From: Pseudolysobacter sp964466115
GTDB taxonomy: Bacteria; Pseudomonadota; Gammaproteobacteria; Xanthomonadales; Rhodanobacteraceae
Length of the DNA: 64,000 nt
Assembly (NCBI GenBank): GCA_964466115.1
Contig: CAYXMH010000003.1
Location: 62,001-126,000 of the forward strand
Direction of reading: 5' to 3'
Shown here: positions 35,497-44,648 of the stretch, one piece after another
Position numbering within the stretch: position 1 is the stretch's first letter
How the letters are laid out: every line of letters starts with the position of its first letter
Made by a program: the position numbers and the translations under genes
The notes under the pieces: model-generated
The model's database searches: none
Seen by the model: the letters and a program-made list of their open reading frames with translations, nothing else
What the model was told of the DNA's origin: nothing

Positions 35497-37485
35497 TTAA
35501 TCTACTGAGAACGACTGTAGTGTTACTGGCGCATTTGAAGACTCATACGCACCGATATCGCAACTTGATACACTGCGGATACTGCTTCTACCCGTCGCAT
35601 CAAATCCTAATACGGGACCAGCCGCGCAAACGGTTGTGTCAGCGGTATTTAGCGCCGGACTACCCGTCATCGGTTCCATTGTCAAAACCAGTAAGTTTGG
35701 ACCTGCATGTATCGACGGAGAACCAAGCTGAGGATCGCCGGTGGTGATGGTTCCCCCACAAGTGCTACCTGGAAATTGCAAATTCTGTGTCGGAGTTGAA
35801 TTGGTCGGTACATTGCCTGCGCAATTTCCACCCGTTCCATTGCTGATAATCGTGTTGCTTACTAACAAAGTATTGGTTGGTGCGAGGTTGTGAATGGATC
35901 CCCCCGGCGTACCACTCGCGGTGTTACTATCGATCGTATCGTTGATCAATTGAATTGCATTAACCGCTTGCAGTCCGGATTGAAGATTGGCAATCGCACC
36001 GCCATTGCCACCAGCGATGTTACCGGTAAAGGTCACATTGGCAATGATCGTGGGGGTTATCAAACTGCCGCTAGCGCTGCCATTAAGAGCAATTGCACCG
36101 CCCGATCCAGCACCGCTATTACCCCCAAGAGCTGGCGAGGCTATTGAAGAAAAACTTGACTGCACGACACTTAACGCACCCCGCGAATAAATCGCACCGC
36201 CATTGCCAGCGCCTGTTCCTGTGGGTGCGGTATTACCCGAAAAATTGACCCCAACAATACCACCCGCTGTTGGCACCGCCGGATCCGAATAAATTAGGCG
36301 ACCACCGGCCAGCAAAATCGCACCACCATTGCCTTCTGCTGCGCTGTTTGCCAAAAACTGTGAGCCTGTTAACGAGCCTTGGATCAAGAAAACCTCCGGG
36401 CTGGTGGTGCTCATATCGTTAGCCGTCGTCTGCGCCCAAATTGCCCCACCGCCACTGTTAGCGCCACTTGAGGAAGCGGTATCTCCATTAGCAACATTGT
36501 TGGTGAAGTTGTTGTTCAGGAATTGAATGTTGAACCCTCTTGCTGTCGAAGTCGTGTTGTTAATCCAAACTGCACCACCGTTACCACCCGCAGAATTGTG
36601 ATCGAAGCTAACCCCATTGAGGACGACGGGATTAAGCACTGTCGTGCCACCGGAAGTGCCATCCGAGGTAGAGTTACCGATGGTTTCGATCGCCAACGCA
36701 CCGCCATTTCCCGCAAAGCCCGGTAACCCAGAGCTGCAGCCATCGGCCGGATCCGGCGTAACACCAGTACCGCCAAAAGTAACATTGGTCATGCTTAACC
36801 GCCCACCGCGCGTGAGGTTCGCTGCCCCGTAAAAGTATACTGCGCCACCTTTACCACCAACGCCGGAACCATTGTCGGAATGGATGTTTTTAAAATCAAC
36901 ATCCGTCAATGTCAGGTAAGCCCCAGTGGTGACCGGTGCAGAGATCGCAGGGCCATCACCGCCTGCGGTGCATCCTTGAAATATCATATTGGTAAAAGTT
37001 ACTTCAGCGGAATTGCCAAGAGTGAAAATATGAGCCCCGTTAGTGGCACCTGAATCCCCATCCCCGCATCCGATATAAAACTTTGCACCTGTACCCTGGA
37101 TAGTTAACGGGCCATGACTGCCAATGGTTGGCAACGGGCCGTGGCGTACGGTACCCATACCCGTAGGCATGGTTGGATCGTCCGTTAAACCATTGACCGG
37201 TATCTTATGCGTTAAATCCGCAGCAAGCCCCGCGCCGGCATCAATACTAATGGTGTCGATTGCGCCGGAGCCGGTGAGACTGCAATCGTTGTATGCAGCG
37301 CCGTTGTTGTATGAGGTGATTGCTTCGCGCAACGAGCATCCAAGGCTTAACGCATTTACTCCACTGGTGTTGTTGTTATCCTCATCAAACGCGGTGGTTA
37401 CAGCAACGGTAGCCGCTAGAGCGGAATTGCTGCTAATAATAAAAAATGCAAATGCCATACTATTTGAAAATTTAATCGAACGCAT
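35497..37485 (-). CDS. Secreted CSLREA / choice-of-anchor Q beta-helix protein
   Basis: 662 residues from ATG 37485 (GGAGG nine bases upstream; the ATG three codons earlier abuts the GGAGG). A signal peptide (AFAFFIISSNSALAA) is followed by the CSLREA motif CSLREAITSYNN near residue 50. The middle is rich in Gly, Asn, Ser, Thr with repeated GNGGAI and SGGA turns, as in right-handed parallel beta-helix (pectate-lyase-like or polymorphic outer membrane) proteins. The C-terminal SPALNTADTTVC..FDATGRSS..CDIGAYE is the choice-of-anchor Q pattern. Likely exported and surface-linked; an Asn/Gly/Thr-rich composition unlike its neighbours hints at a repeat-driven or transferred gene. Binding target unknown. 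Confidence 0.85.
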   Translation of the reverse strand: MRSIKFSNSMAFAFFIISSNSALAATVAVTTAFDEDNNNTSGVNALSLGCSLREAITSYNNGAAYNDCSLTGSGAIDTISIDAGAGLAADLTHKIPVNGLTDDPTMPTGMGTVRHGPLPTIGSHGPLTIQGTGAKFYIGCGDGDSGATNGAHIFTLGNSAEVTFTNMIFQGCTAGGDGPAISAPVTTGAYLTLTDVDFKNIHSDNGSGVGGKGGAVYFYGAANLTRGGRLSMTNVTFGGTGVTPDPADGCSSGLPGFAGNGGALAIETIGNSTSDGTSGGTTVLNPVVLNGVSFDHNSAGGNGGAVWINNTTSTARGFNIQFLNNNFTNNVANGDTASSSGANSGGGAIWAQTTANDMSTTSPEVFLIQGSLTGSQFLANSAAEGNGGAILLAGGRLIYSDPAVPTAGGIVGVNFSGNTAPTGTGAGNGGAIYSRGALSVVQSSFSSIASPALGGNSGAGSGGAIALNGSASGSLITPTIIANVTFTGNIAGGNGGAIANLQSGLQAVNAIQLINDTIDSNTASGTPGGSIHNLAPTNTLLVSNTIISNGTGGNCAGNVPTNSTPTQNLQFPGSTCGGTITTGDPQLGSPSIHAGPNLLVLTMEPMTGSPALNTADTTVCAAGPVLGFDATGRSSIRSVSSCDIGAYESSNAPVTLQSFSVD

Positions 37486-37764
37486 GCGTTTCATCCTCCG
37501 CAGAATAATTGGTTTTTGTCGCGCGCAGGGATAGCGCCTATGCGAACAAAGCGATTTCGCTTCATCCTTCGCTCGCTATGATAGCCGTGCGTTCCCCGAA
37601 TCTCATTCGCATCTTAAGTAAGATATCGTAAAAAAATCAAATTTTTGGTTTTTTTGCCCACCATCAAGGCGTGTTCTTAGGCGCGCCACCCGAAAAAAAA
37701 AGAATTATCCAATTAAGTTTCTGAATGTAAAATTAATGTCGCTGGGATTTCTGCCAACGGCATG

Positions 37765-39543
37765 TCACAATGCCAAAGGCGTTTGCTCCGCCAGTGCATC
37801 TTTCTGCCCGCCAATCACGCGTAATGTGTATTGATAACCGGCTTCGATCGCCCGGTCGTAGGCTTTCCAATCCAACAGATCAATGTCGTTTAACGGCGGC
37901 GTCAACAGCAAACTGGTTTGGGCGCGGCGTGCGATGCTGGCGGCTTCGGCATTGACCATTCCGGAACGCAACAAAATACTTAAAATACCCGGACGGCGAT
38001 GCCGTTTAAGGCGTTCCCAAGCCACTTGCCACAGCGCCGGTAGCGCGTGCTCTTCAATGTCGGTATGCAGCACGTCGTCAGCGCCGATGTCCACGCCAAT
38101 AACATCACCGATGTTGCGTTCGCGCATGATATCGACCGGCAAATTGTTGATCACCGCGCCGTCCACCAACACCTGGCCGCGATGCAATACCGGAGGCAAG
38201 ATACCGGGAATCGCGCACGAGGCGCGCAGCCACAGCCATAACGGGCCTTGACGATAGGTAACGGCTTGGCCGGCGGTTAAATTCGCGGCGACGCAATAAT
38301 ACGGCAATGCCAGATCAGCGATATCGCGCGAACCAAACGACTCGCGTAATAAGCGTGACACACGCCGGCCCCGCACCAGTGAAATAAATGGAAACGTATA
38401 ATCAGCAAGAGGGTGTCCAACGACGAACGCTTGCCGGTTTTTTTCAATCAACTCGTCAGTCGACCAATCCGCCGCCACGCCGGCGCCGATGATCGCGCCA
38501 ATGCTGGTACCACCAACACTATCAATCTGCATGCCGGCTTCACGCAACGCTTTAACCACACCGATATGGGCAAAACCGCGAGCACCGCCGCCGGACAGCA
38601 CCAAACCCAGGCTTCGTCCAATCAATAACCTGGCCACCCGCTCAATATCGCTGTCTTGGCGTACATGGTGGTGCTGCGCCCCTGGCAAAAAGCCGAGCCA
38701 GCGCTCCGCCACGCCAAAACGCGCTTCATTGCGGTGCACTAACACTAGGTGCCGCGGTCGATGTAACGCCGCATTTACATCGATATCCAAAGGCCAAGCC
38801 GCGGCCTCATCACTGGCTTGCGCCAGCAGTACCAAACAATCGGCTTGGCGAATGCACAGCTCACGCCATGAACCGGGTTCGGAATCGGCTAGGTAAATCA
38901 CGTAACGCACGCGGGATTCAAGCGCGCTATACCAATTGCTGATCTGGCCGTGCCCCGCATCCCGGTCAATAAAGGCACAGTCTCCATAGCTTGCTAATGC
39001 TTTGCGAAACCGTAACGCAAAAGCGCGCGCGTCGATGCCACGATGGTGCGGCACTATGCTAAACGTGCGGGGCGCGGACAGCTTGCCGCTTACGTTGCGG
39101 GTAATCAAACGCCGCACCGCAATGCGCGCCGTCAACAGCATCGCTTGCGGATGGTGCTTGACCAAATTTTCAAAGCCGCGCCGCGATAAGCGCAACAATT
39201 CCGAATCGCGCAAGGCTCGCACCGTAGCCGAGCGCGGTTGATCGACGATCAGTCCAAGCTCGCCGACGGTTTCGCCCGCAGCAATGATGCCGGTCAGCTC
39301 GTAATCGGGCGTTGTTGCATCCGACCGCGGCTGGAACGCTCCCAAACTGCCGCTTTTCAAAACGTAGAGGGCGTCTGAGATTTCCCCGTGTTCAAATAAT
39401 GTCGCGCCGCCCGGTAGCGCAAAATACTCCAACTCACTTTCAAGCTCGGTCAACGCTTGAGCGCTAAGGTGCGCAAACAACGGCAACTCCCGCAACACCT
39501 CATGGGCGCTTAAGGGTTGGTTGCTGGTGGGCGGTTCATTCAT
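37765..39543 (-). CDS. Cyclic-nucleotide-binding patatin-like phospholipase (NTE/RssA type)
   Basis: 592 residues. N-terminal cNMP-binding domain (about 15-130; LFEHGEISDALYVLKSGSLGAF, GETVGELGLIVDQPRSATVRA), a linker of ~150 residues, then a patatin domain: oxyanion GGGARGFAHIG, nucleophile in GTSIGAIIG and catalytic Asp in VDGAVINNLP. The domain order is that of eukaryotic neuropathy target esterase and its bacterial relatives. It should be a serine lysophospholipase or esterase, perhaps gated by cNMP, on the inner membrane. The cNMP phosphate-binding cassette is E-L-G-L..R-S-A-T, intact. The gene stands alone and diverges from prlC. Confidence 0.92.
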   Translation of the reverse strand: MNEPPTSNQPLSAHEVLRELPLFAHLSAQALTELESELEYFALPGGATLFEHGEISDALYVLKSGSLGAFQPRSDATTPDYELTGIIAAGETVGELGLIVDQPRSATVRALRDSELLRLSRRGFENLVKHHPQAMLLTARIAVRRLITRNVSGKLSAPRTFSIVPHHRGIDARAFALRFRKALASYGDCAFIDRDAGHGQISNWYSALESRVRYVIYLADSEPGSWRELCIRQADCLVLLAQASDEAAAWPLDIDVNAALHRPRHLVLVHRNEARFGVAERWLGFLPGAQHHHVRQDSDIERVARLLIGRSLGLVLSGGGARGFAHIGVVKALREAGMQIDSVGGTSIGAIIGAGVAADWSTDELIEKNRQAFVVGHPLADYTFPFISLVRGRRVSRLLRESFGSRDIADLALPYYCVAANLTAGQAVTYRQGPLWLWLRASCAIPGILPPVLHRGQVLVDGAVINNLPVDIMRERNIGDVIGVDIGADDVLHTDIEEHALPALWQVAWERLKRHRRPGILSILLRSGMVNAEAASIARRAQTSLLLTPPLNDIDLLDWKAYDRAIEAGYQYTLRVIGGQKDALAEQTPLAL

Positions 39544-39622
39544 ACTGTAGGTTACCTTAACGTCCAGGCCATGCTAGCGTAAACCCATCAAGCCAGGCTC
39601 AACCTTACATCGATCTGTCATT

Positions 39623-41668
39623 ATGCCCACAACCAACCCCCTGTTGATCGACGAGCGCTTTCCGCGGTTCTCAGCCATTCGTCCGGAACACGTGGTTGCA
39701 GCCATCGACCAGTTGCTGGCCGATTACCGCGTCGGTATCGATGCCTTGCTTGATCCATCCACACCACGAAATTTCGCTTGCGTGATGTTGGCGCAGGAGC
39801 AATTGGATGACCGGCTCAACCACGCTTGGGCGCCCGTATCGCATCTGCATTCGGTGCAGGATTCACCGGCGTTACGCACGGTGTATTCGCAAGCCGAGGA
39901 AAAAATCACCGAACATGCGACCGAACTCGGCCAAAACCGTGAGCTGTATGCCGCGGTGCAAGCCGTGGCGAATTCAACGGAATTCGCCAGCTTAGATAGA
40001 GCTCAAAAAAAATTGATCCTAGACGCATTGCGTGATTTCAAATTATCCGGCGTCGCACTGGATGAACCCGCACGCGGCCGTTTCAAGGCAATAACCAACG
40101 AATTGGCCAAACTCACCACCGAATTCGAGGAAGCTCTGCTCGATGCCACCGAGGCTTGGAGCGAGCACATCAATGACGACACCGCACTGCACGGCTTATC
40201 GGATGACGATCGCGCTTTGCTAAGACGCTACGCTGAAGAAAAAAAGATGTGCGGTTCGCTGGTCACGTTAAAGCAGCCCAGCGTAACCGCTGTTCTTACT
40301 TATGCCGATGATCGCGCCTTACGCGAACGGGTTTACACCGCTTATCATACGCGCGCTTCCGATCAAGGGCCGAATGCCGGCCAATTCGACAACTCCACAC
40401 GCATTGAACGGATTTTGGCGTTACGCCATGAAGCCGCACGGTTGCTCGGGTTTGCCAACAGCGCCGAAGAATCGCTGGCCACCAAAATGGCCCCTAACAC
40501 CGATGCAGTGCTGGCTTTTCTCAAAGATTTAGTACGGCGCGCCAAGCCCGGAGCCGAACGCGACCTGGCTGAGCTGAGCACCTTTGCCCTAGCCGAGCTT
40601 GGCTTGAACGATCTTAAACCGTGGGACATCGCTTACGCATCGGAAAAATTGCGTTTAAAAAAATACGCTCTAAGCGAAGAGGAAATCAAACAATATTTTG
40701 CATTACCTGCCGTGATGGCGGGATTGTTCACCATCACCAATCGCGTGTTTGGGGTCAGTTTGCGTGAACGCAATGATGTGGATGTGTGGCATCCCGATGT
40801 CCGCTATTTCGATGTGGTGAACGAAGCCGGTGCGGTGATTGCCGGCACCTATTTCGATCTCTACGCACGCGCTGCCAAGCGCGGGGGCGCATGGATGGAT
40901 GTCTGTCGCAATCGCTTTCGCCAAGATGAACATTTGCAGCAACCGATCGCTTTTCTTACCTGCAACTTCGCTCCGCCCGCGCCAGATCATCCCACGTTGT
41001 TAACGCATGATGATGTGTTGACCCTATTCCACGAATTTGGCCACGGTCTCCACCATCTATTGACCGAAGTGGACTATCCAAGCATTGCCGGCATTGCCGG
41101 CGTCGAATGGGATGCGGTGGAGCTACCCAGCCAGTTCATGGAGAATTTCGGCTGGCAACGAGTGGCACTGGATGTATTTGCGCGTCATTACCAAACCGGA
41201 ACCTTGTTACCGGAGAGCCTGTTCCAACGCATGCTGGACGCGCGTCATTTTCAATCAGGGCTGTTTTTATTGCGGCAACTTGAATTCGCCCTATTTGATT
41301 TCAGGCTGCACCTGGAATACGACCCGGCAGTTGGAGCGCGCGTGCAACCACTATTGAACGAAATACGCCGTGAAGTCGCTGTCATACATCCTCCGGCTTG
41401 GCAGCGTTTCGCCCACGGCTTCTCGCATATTTTCGCCGGCGGGTATGGAGCAGGTTATTATAGTTATCTCTGGGCCGAGCTTCTTTCCGCCGATGCATTC
41501 GATCGTTTTGAGCAATCTGGAATTTTTGATGCACCAACCGGTGCCGCATTTCGTCGTAGCATTCTTAGTGTCGGCGGCTCACGCCCCGCACTCGAGTCTT
41601 TTATCGAATTCCGCGGCCGCGCCCCACAACCGGAGCCGCTGCTCCGCAGCTATGGGCTGGCGGTATAA
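39623..41668 (+). CDS. prlC: Oligopeptidase A (M3 metallopeptidase)
   Basis: 681 residues, the usual PrlC length. Zinc motif HEFGHGLHHLL with the downstream Glu in GIAGVEWDAVELPSQFMENF, and a C-terminal YAGYYSYLWAELLSADAF (substrate tyrosines). Oligopeptidase A degrades signal peptides and short cytosolic peptides. No signal peptide. The family B palindrome follows 54 bases after the stop. Confidence 0.96.
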   Translation: MPTTNPLLIDERFPRFSAIRPEHVVAAIDQLLADYRVGIDALLDPSTPRNFACVMLAQEQLDDRLNHAWAPVSHLHSVQDSPALRTVYSQAEEKITEHATELGQNRELYAAVQAVANSTEFASLDRAQKKLILDALRDFKLSGVALDEPARGRFKAITNELAKLTTEFEEALLDATEAWSEHINDDTALHGLSDDDRALLRRYAEEKKMCGSLVTLKQPSVTAVLTYADDRALRERVYTAYHTRASDQGPNAGQFDNSTRIERILALRHEAARLLGFANSAEESLATKMAPNTDAVLAFLKDLVRRAKPGAERDLAELSTFALAELGLNDLKPWDIAYASEKLRLKKYALSEEEIKQYFALPAVMAGLFTITNRVFGVSLRERNDVDVWHPDVRYFDVVNEAGAVIAGTYFDLYARAAKRGGAWMDVCRNRFRQDEHLQQPIAFLTCNFAPPAPDHPTLLTHDDVLTLFHEFGHGLHHLLTEVDYPSIAGIAGVEWDAVELPSQFMENFGWQRVALDVFARHYQTGTLLPESLFQRMLDARHFQSGLFLLRQLEFALFDFRLHLEYDPAVGARVQPLLNEIRREVAVIHPPAWQRFAHGFSHIFAGGYGAGYYSYLWAELLSADAFDRFEQSGIFDAPTGAAFRRSILSVGGSRPALESFIEFRGRAPQPEPLLRSYGLAV

Positions 41669-41722
41669 TAGTGCAGCCGTCAGCAATGGGTTTCCTTATT
41701 TCCATTCAAAACCTCTGCCGTC

Positions 41723-41788
41723 ATTCCCGCGTAGGTGGGAATCCAGGGGCAGGTGTAATTGCTAGTGGATTCCCACCTACGCGGGAAT
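41723..41788. repeat. Perfect 23-bp inverted repeat, family B element
   Basis: Left arm 41723-41745 (ATTCCCGCGTAGGTGGGAAT then CCA) and its exact complement at 41766-41788, 20-base loop. It lies between prlC and xth. The arm includes the CATTCCCGCG..GGGAAT type seen at 21870. It may form a stable hairpin in prlC mRNA or reduce read-through into xth, whose ATG is 33 bases further on. Confidence 0.85.
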
Positions 41789-41821
41789 CACGAATTAGGT
41801 CCATCACTATCTAGAATCTCC

Positions 41822-42592
41822 ATGAAGATCGCCTCTTGGAACGTCAATTCGTTGAAAGTGCGATTACCGCATTTGTTGGAATGGTGTGCTGTAGCACAAC
41901 CCGACGTGCTCGCCTTGCAAGAAATCAAGACCGAGAACGATAAATTTCCAAAACAAGAAATCGCAGCCTTGGGGTACGAGTGTGTTTTCTCCGGCCAGAA
42001 GACTTATAACGGCGTGGCCATCTTAAGCCGCCAGCCCCTGCACGACGTGCACACCGACATCGCGGGATTTGAAGATCCACAACGTCGCGTGTTAGCGGCA
42101 AGTGTTGGCGATTTGCGTATCGTCAATCTTTACGTCGTGAATGGTCAGCAAGTGGGATCGGATAAATACTCGTATAAGCTCAATTGGCTCGCTAAAATAA
42201 CGTCCTACCTCAATGCTGAGCTTAAACGCTATCCAAAAATGATCGTATTGGGTGATTTTAACATCGCCCCCGAGGATCGCGATGTCCATGATCCAGAATT
42301 GTGGCGTGATCAAATCCTGTGTTCGGTACCTGAGCGCGATGCCCTGCAACATTTATTGGCGCTCGGTTTTAAGGACAGCTATCGTTTATTTCATCAAGAA
42401 GCGGGACAATACAGTTGGTGGGATTATCGGCAAGCCGCATTCCGCCGTAACCTAGGATTGCGCATTGATCTGGTATTGGTCAGTAACGCCCTGCTTTCTA
42501 ACTGTCTTAATGCAAGTATTGATATAACCCCGCGCCGCTGGGAACGCCCTTCGGACCATGCACCCGTGATGTTGGAACTTGACCATGGCTGA
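41822..42592 (+). CDS. xth: Exodeoxyribonuclease III
   Basis: 256 residues from ATG 41822 (MKIASWNVNS); the open frame reaches 41759 but would begin inside the repeat. EEP-family nuclease: N7 in WNVNS, Glu in LQEIKTEN, DFNIAPEDRDV, and the C-terminal RIDLVLVS and SDHAPVMLEL. The enzyme cuts at abasic sites and removes nucleotides 3'-5' in base-excision repair. It overlaps the next gene by 8 bases (ATG at 42585). The XthA-type order of motifs is complete. Confidence 0.96.
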   Translation: MKIASWNVNSLKVRLPHLLEWCAVAQPDVLALQEIKTENDKFPKQEIAALGYECVFSGQKTYNGVAILSRQPLHDVHTDIAGFEDPQRRVLAASVGDLRIVNLYVVNGQQVGSDKYSYKLNWLAKITSYLNAELKRYPKMIVLGDFNIAPEDRDVHDPELWRDQILCSVPERDALQHLLALGFKDSYRLFHQEAGQYSWWDYRQAAFRRNLGLRIDLVLVSNALLSNCLNASIDITPRRWERPSDHAPVMLELDHG

Positions 42593-43259
42593 ACCAAACT
42601 GGCCCGATCATTTGGATGATGCGGAGCTTGAAGAGCTCGATCACTATCTGCGCGCACACGCCGGCGAGGATGATTTGCTGCTGGACGGGGTGCATGGTTT
42701 GTTAACTGCCATCGCGATTGGGCCGGACACGGTAGCGGCAGAGGAATGGCTGCCGGAAATATTGCACTCTCCATTTACTTCCGAAACCGAAGGTAAGCGC
42801 ATTCTTGAATTGCTAGCGCGATTGGGTGACAGCATCTCACACGAACTTCAAACCGATGAGTACGAGCCGATTCTCGGCGAGATGGATCTCGAGGACGGTG
42901 AAACAGCGCTTACCGCTCACGGCTGGTGCGAGGGTTTTTCTCGCGGTGTGGATATGCGCGCTCGGGCGTGGGAGATTCGTCTTGGCGCCGATTCGCAATT
43001 AATGGAATTTTTGGGTCCGATCATGGCATTGGCCGTGGAGGAGGGCGTGTTCTCGGCCGATGAGGAATTCGCACCCCTTACGCATGAGGAGTACGAAGAG
43101 TGTTTAGCGCAAATTCCGCTGTGCGTCGCCGCTGCTGAACGCTACTGGCACGATGAGCCATTGAGCGAAGATGAGAAGCGCGCAGTCGCCAGTGCACCGG
43201 AGCTAAGTCCCGGAGGTGGCCGTTCGGTGCGGCGCCGTGGTGGCCGCTCTTTGCATTGA
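42585..43259 (+). CDS. UPF0149 (YecA/YgfB-like) protein
   Basis: 224 residues from ATG 42585. The N-terminal DDAELEELDHYLRAH..DDLLLDGVHGLLTAIAIGP and the WCEGFSRGVDMR motif mark the UPF0149/YecA family. Unlike YecA, the end is not a zinc-binding SEC-C motif but a Gly/Arg stretch GGGRSVRRRGGRSLH, which looks suited to bind nucleic acid. Function of the family is unknown. Overlaps xth by 8 bases, so translation is coupled. No Cys pairs in the tail. Confidence 0.85.
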   Translation: MAEPNWPDHLDDAELEELDHYLRAHAGEDDLLLDGVHGLLTAIAIGPDTVAAEEWLPEILHSPFTSETEGKRILELLARLGDSISHELQTDEYEPILGEMDLEDGETALTAHGWCEGFSRGVDMRARAWEIRLGADSQLMEFLGPIMALAVEEGVFSADEEFAPLTHEEYEECLAQIPLCVAAAERYWHDEPLSEDEKRAVASAPELSPGGGRSVRRRGGRSLH

Positions 43260-43297
43260 TTTAAAGAACGTGCCGAATTCAAATGTCCCCCGCAATG

Positions 43298-44641
43298 TCA
43301 TTTCCCTATGCAGAACGTGGAGAATATTTCACCCAATAAATCATCGCTGCTGAATTCGCCAGTGATTGAGTTAAGAACGGTTTGCGCTCCACGCAGCTCT
43401 TCGGCCGCGATCTCACCCGCATTGGCTTGGCGAAGTGCCAGCTCTGCGCTGTCAAGGTGATTGGCCACTTGTTCCAGCCCCATTACGTGTCGTGAGCGCG
43501 CCGTAAACGCTCCTTCGCTACCTTCACCAAGGCCCGCCAATCGTTTAAGTTCTGCGCGAAGCAAATCCAATCCAGCGCCCGTTTGCACCGACAACCATAT
43601 GTGCGTCGCATTTCCGATGACCCGAACATGCGGGATTTCTGCGCCCAAATCGATCTTATTGTGAAGGAATACGCAAGTGGCGGTTTTCGGAAGTTCCGTT
43701 GATATCGTAGCGCCTGTATCCGCCGCAACCGCATCACTGACCAAAAGCACGACATCGGCTTGGGTCAGTTCCGCCAAAGCGCGGCGAATACCTTCGCGCT
43801 CAACCGGGTCGTTTGCTTCTCGTAAACCCGCCGTATCGACCAACGTCAGCGCAATACCATCAAGTTGAACCTCCTCGCGCAGCGTATCGCGTGTTGTACC
43901 CGGTATGGCCGTTACAATGGCGCGATCGCTTTGTGCTAACGCGTTCAGTAAACTTGATTTACCGACATTCGGCGCGCCAACAATGACCACATGCAACCCA
44001 TTTCTCAACACCACTCCACGTCGTGTTGCTGCGAGCAAGTCGGTTAGCTGTGTGCGCAGCGCGCTTAAATCCCGCAACACTTGAGGCGCCTTAAGAAAAT
44101 CAATTTCTTCTTCCGGGAAATCAATTGCTGCCTCTATATAGACGCGCAGCTTAATCAATTCGTCTAATATTTTGTGTATTTTGTTGGAAAAATCGCCTTC
44201 CAAACTGCGTAATGCGGCGCGCACGGCCGCTTCGGAATCGCAGGCTATGAGATCGGCGATCGCTTCGGCTTGGGTTAGGTCGAGTTTGCCATTGAGAAAA
44301 GCGCGTTCGGAAAACTCGCCGGGCCGCGCCACGCGCGCACCCAGTTCGCATACTCGACGCAACAACATATTGAGTAGAACTGGACTGCCGTGCGCGTGCA
44401 ACTCCAACACCGACTCTCCAGTGAACGAATTCGGCTTTGGAAAATACAGCGCTAACCCGTGGTCCAACGCGCGGCCGTTGGCATCATGAAACGCCGTATA
44501 TTGCGCGTGTCTTGGTGCGGGAACTCGCCCTAGCAATGATCGCGCAATCGTTGCTGCGGCCGCCCCCGATACGCGTACTACGCCGACGCCGGCCGCACCT
44601 GACGCCGTGGCGATGGCGGCGATGGTATCGCCGGCGCTCAT
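43298..44641 (-). CDS. mnmE: tRNA modification GTPase MnmE
   Basis: 447 residues. Parts: N-terminal tetrahydrofolate-binding domain (AAIATASGAAGVGVVRVSG), a helical domain, G-domain with GAPNVGKSSLL, DTAGLREANDPVEREG, NKID and the C-terminal CIGK. With MnmG it modifies U34 of several tRNAs (5-carboxymethylaminomethyl). mnmG is not in the window. It follows yidC by 7 bases, the standard arrangement. Confidence 0.97.
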   Translation of the reverse strand: MSAGDTIAAIATASGAAGVGVVRVSGAAAATIARSLLGRVPAPRHAQYTAFHDANGRALDHGLALYFPKPNSFTGESVLELHAHGSPVLLNMLLRRVCELGARVARPGEFSERAFLNGKLDLTQAEAIADLIACDSEAAVRAALRSLEGDFSNKIHKILDELIKLRVYIEAAIDFPEEEIDFLKAPQVLRDLSALRTQLTDLLAATRRGVVLRNGLHVVIVGAPNVGKSSLLNALAQSDRAIVTAIPGTTRDTLREEVQLDGIALTLVDTAGLREANDPVEREGIRRALAELTQADVVLLVSDAVAADTGATISTELPKTATCVFLHNKIDLGAEIPHVRVIGNATHIWLSVQTGAGLDLLRAELKRLAGLGEGSEGAFTARSRHVMGLEQVANHLDSAELALRQANAGEIAAEELRGAQTVLNSITGEFSSDDLLGEIFSTFCIGK

Positions 44642-44648
44642 GCGCGCA

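Noticed and set aside
39688..39701. GGAACACGTGGTT as parS-like
   Set aside because: The flanks of CACGTG are inverted relative to parS (GGAA left, not GTTC); does not match.
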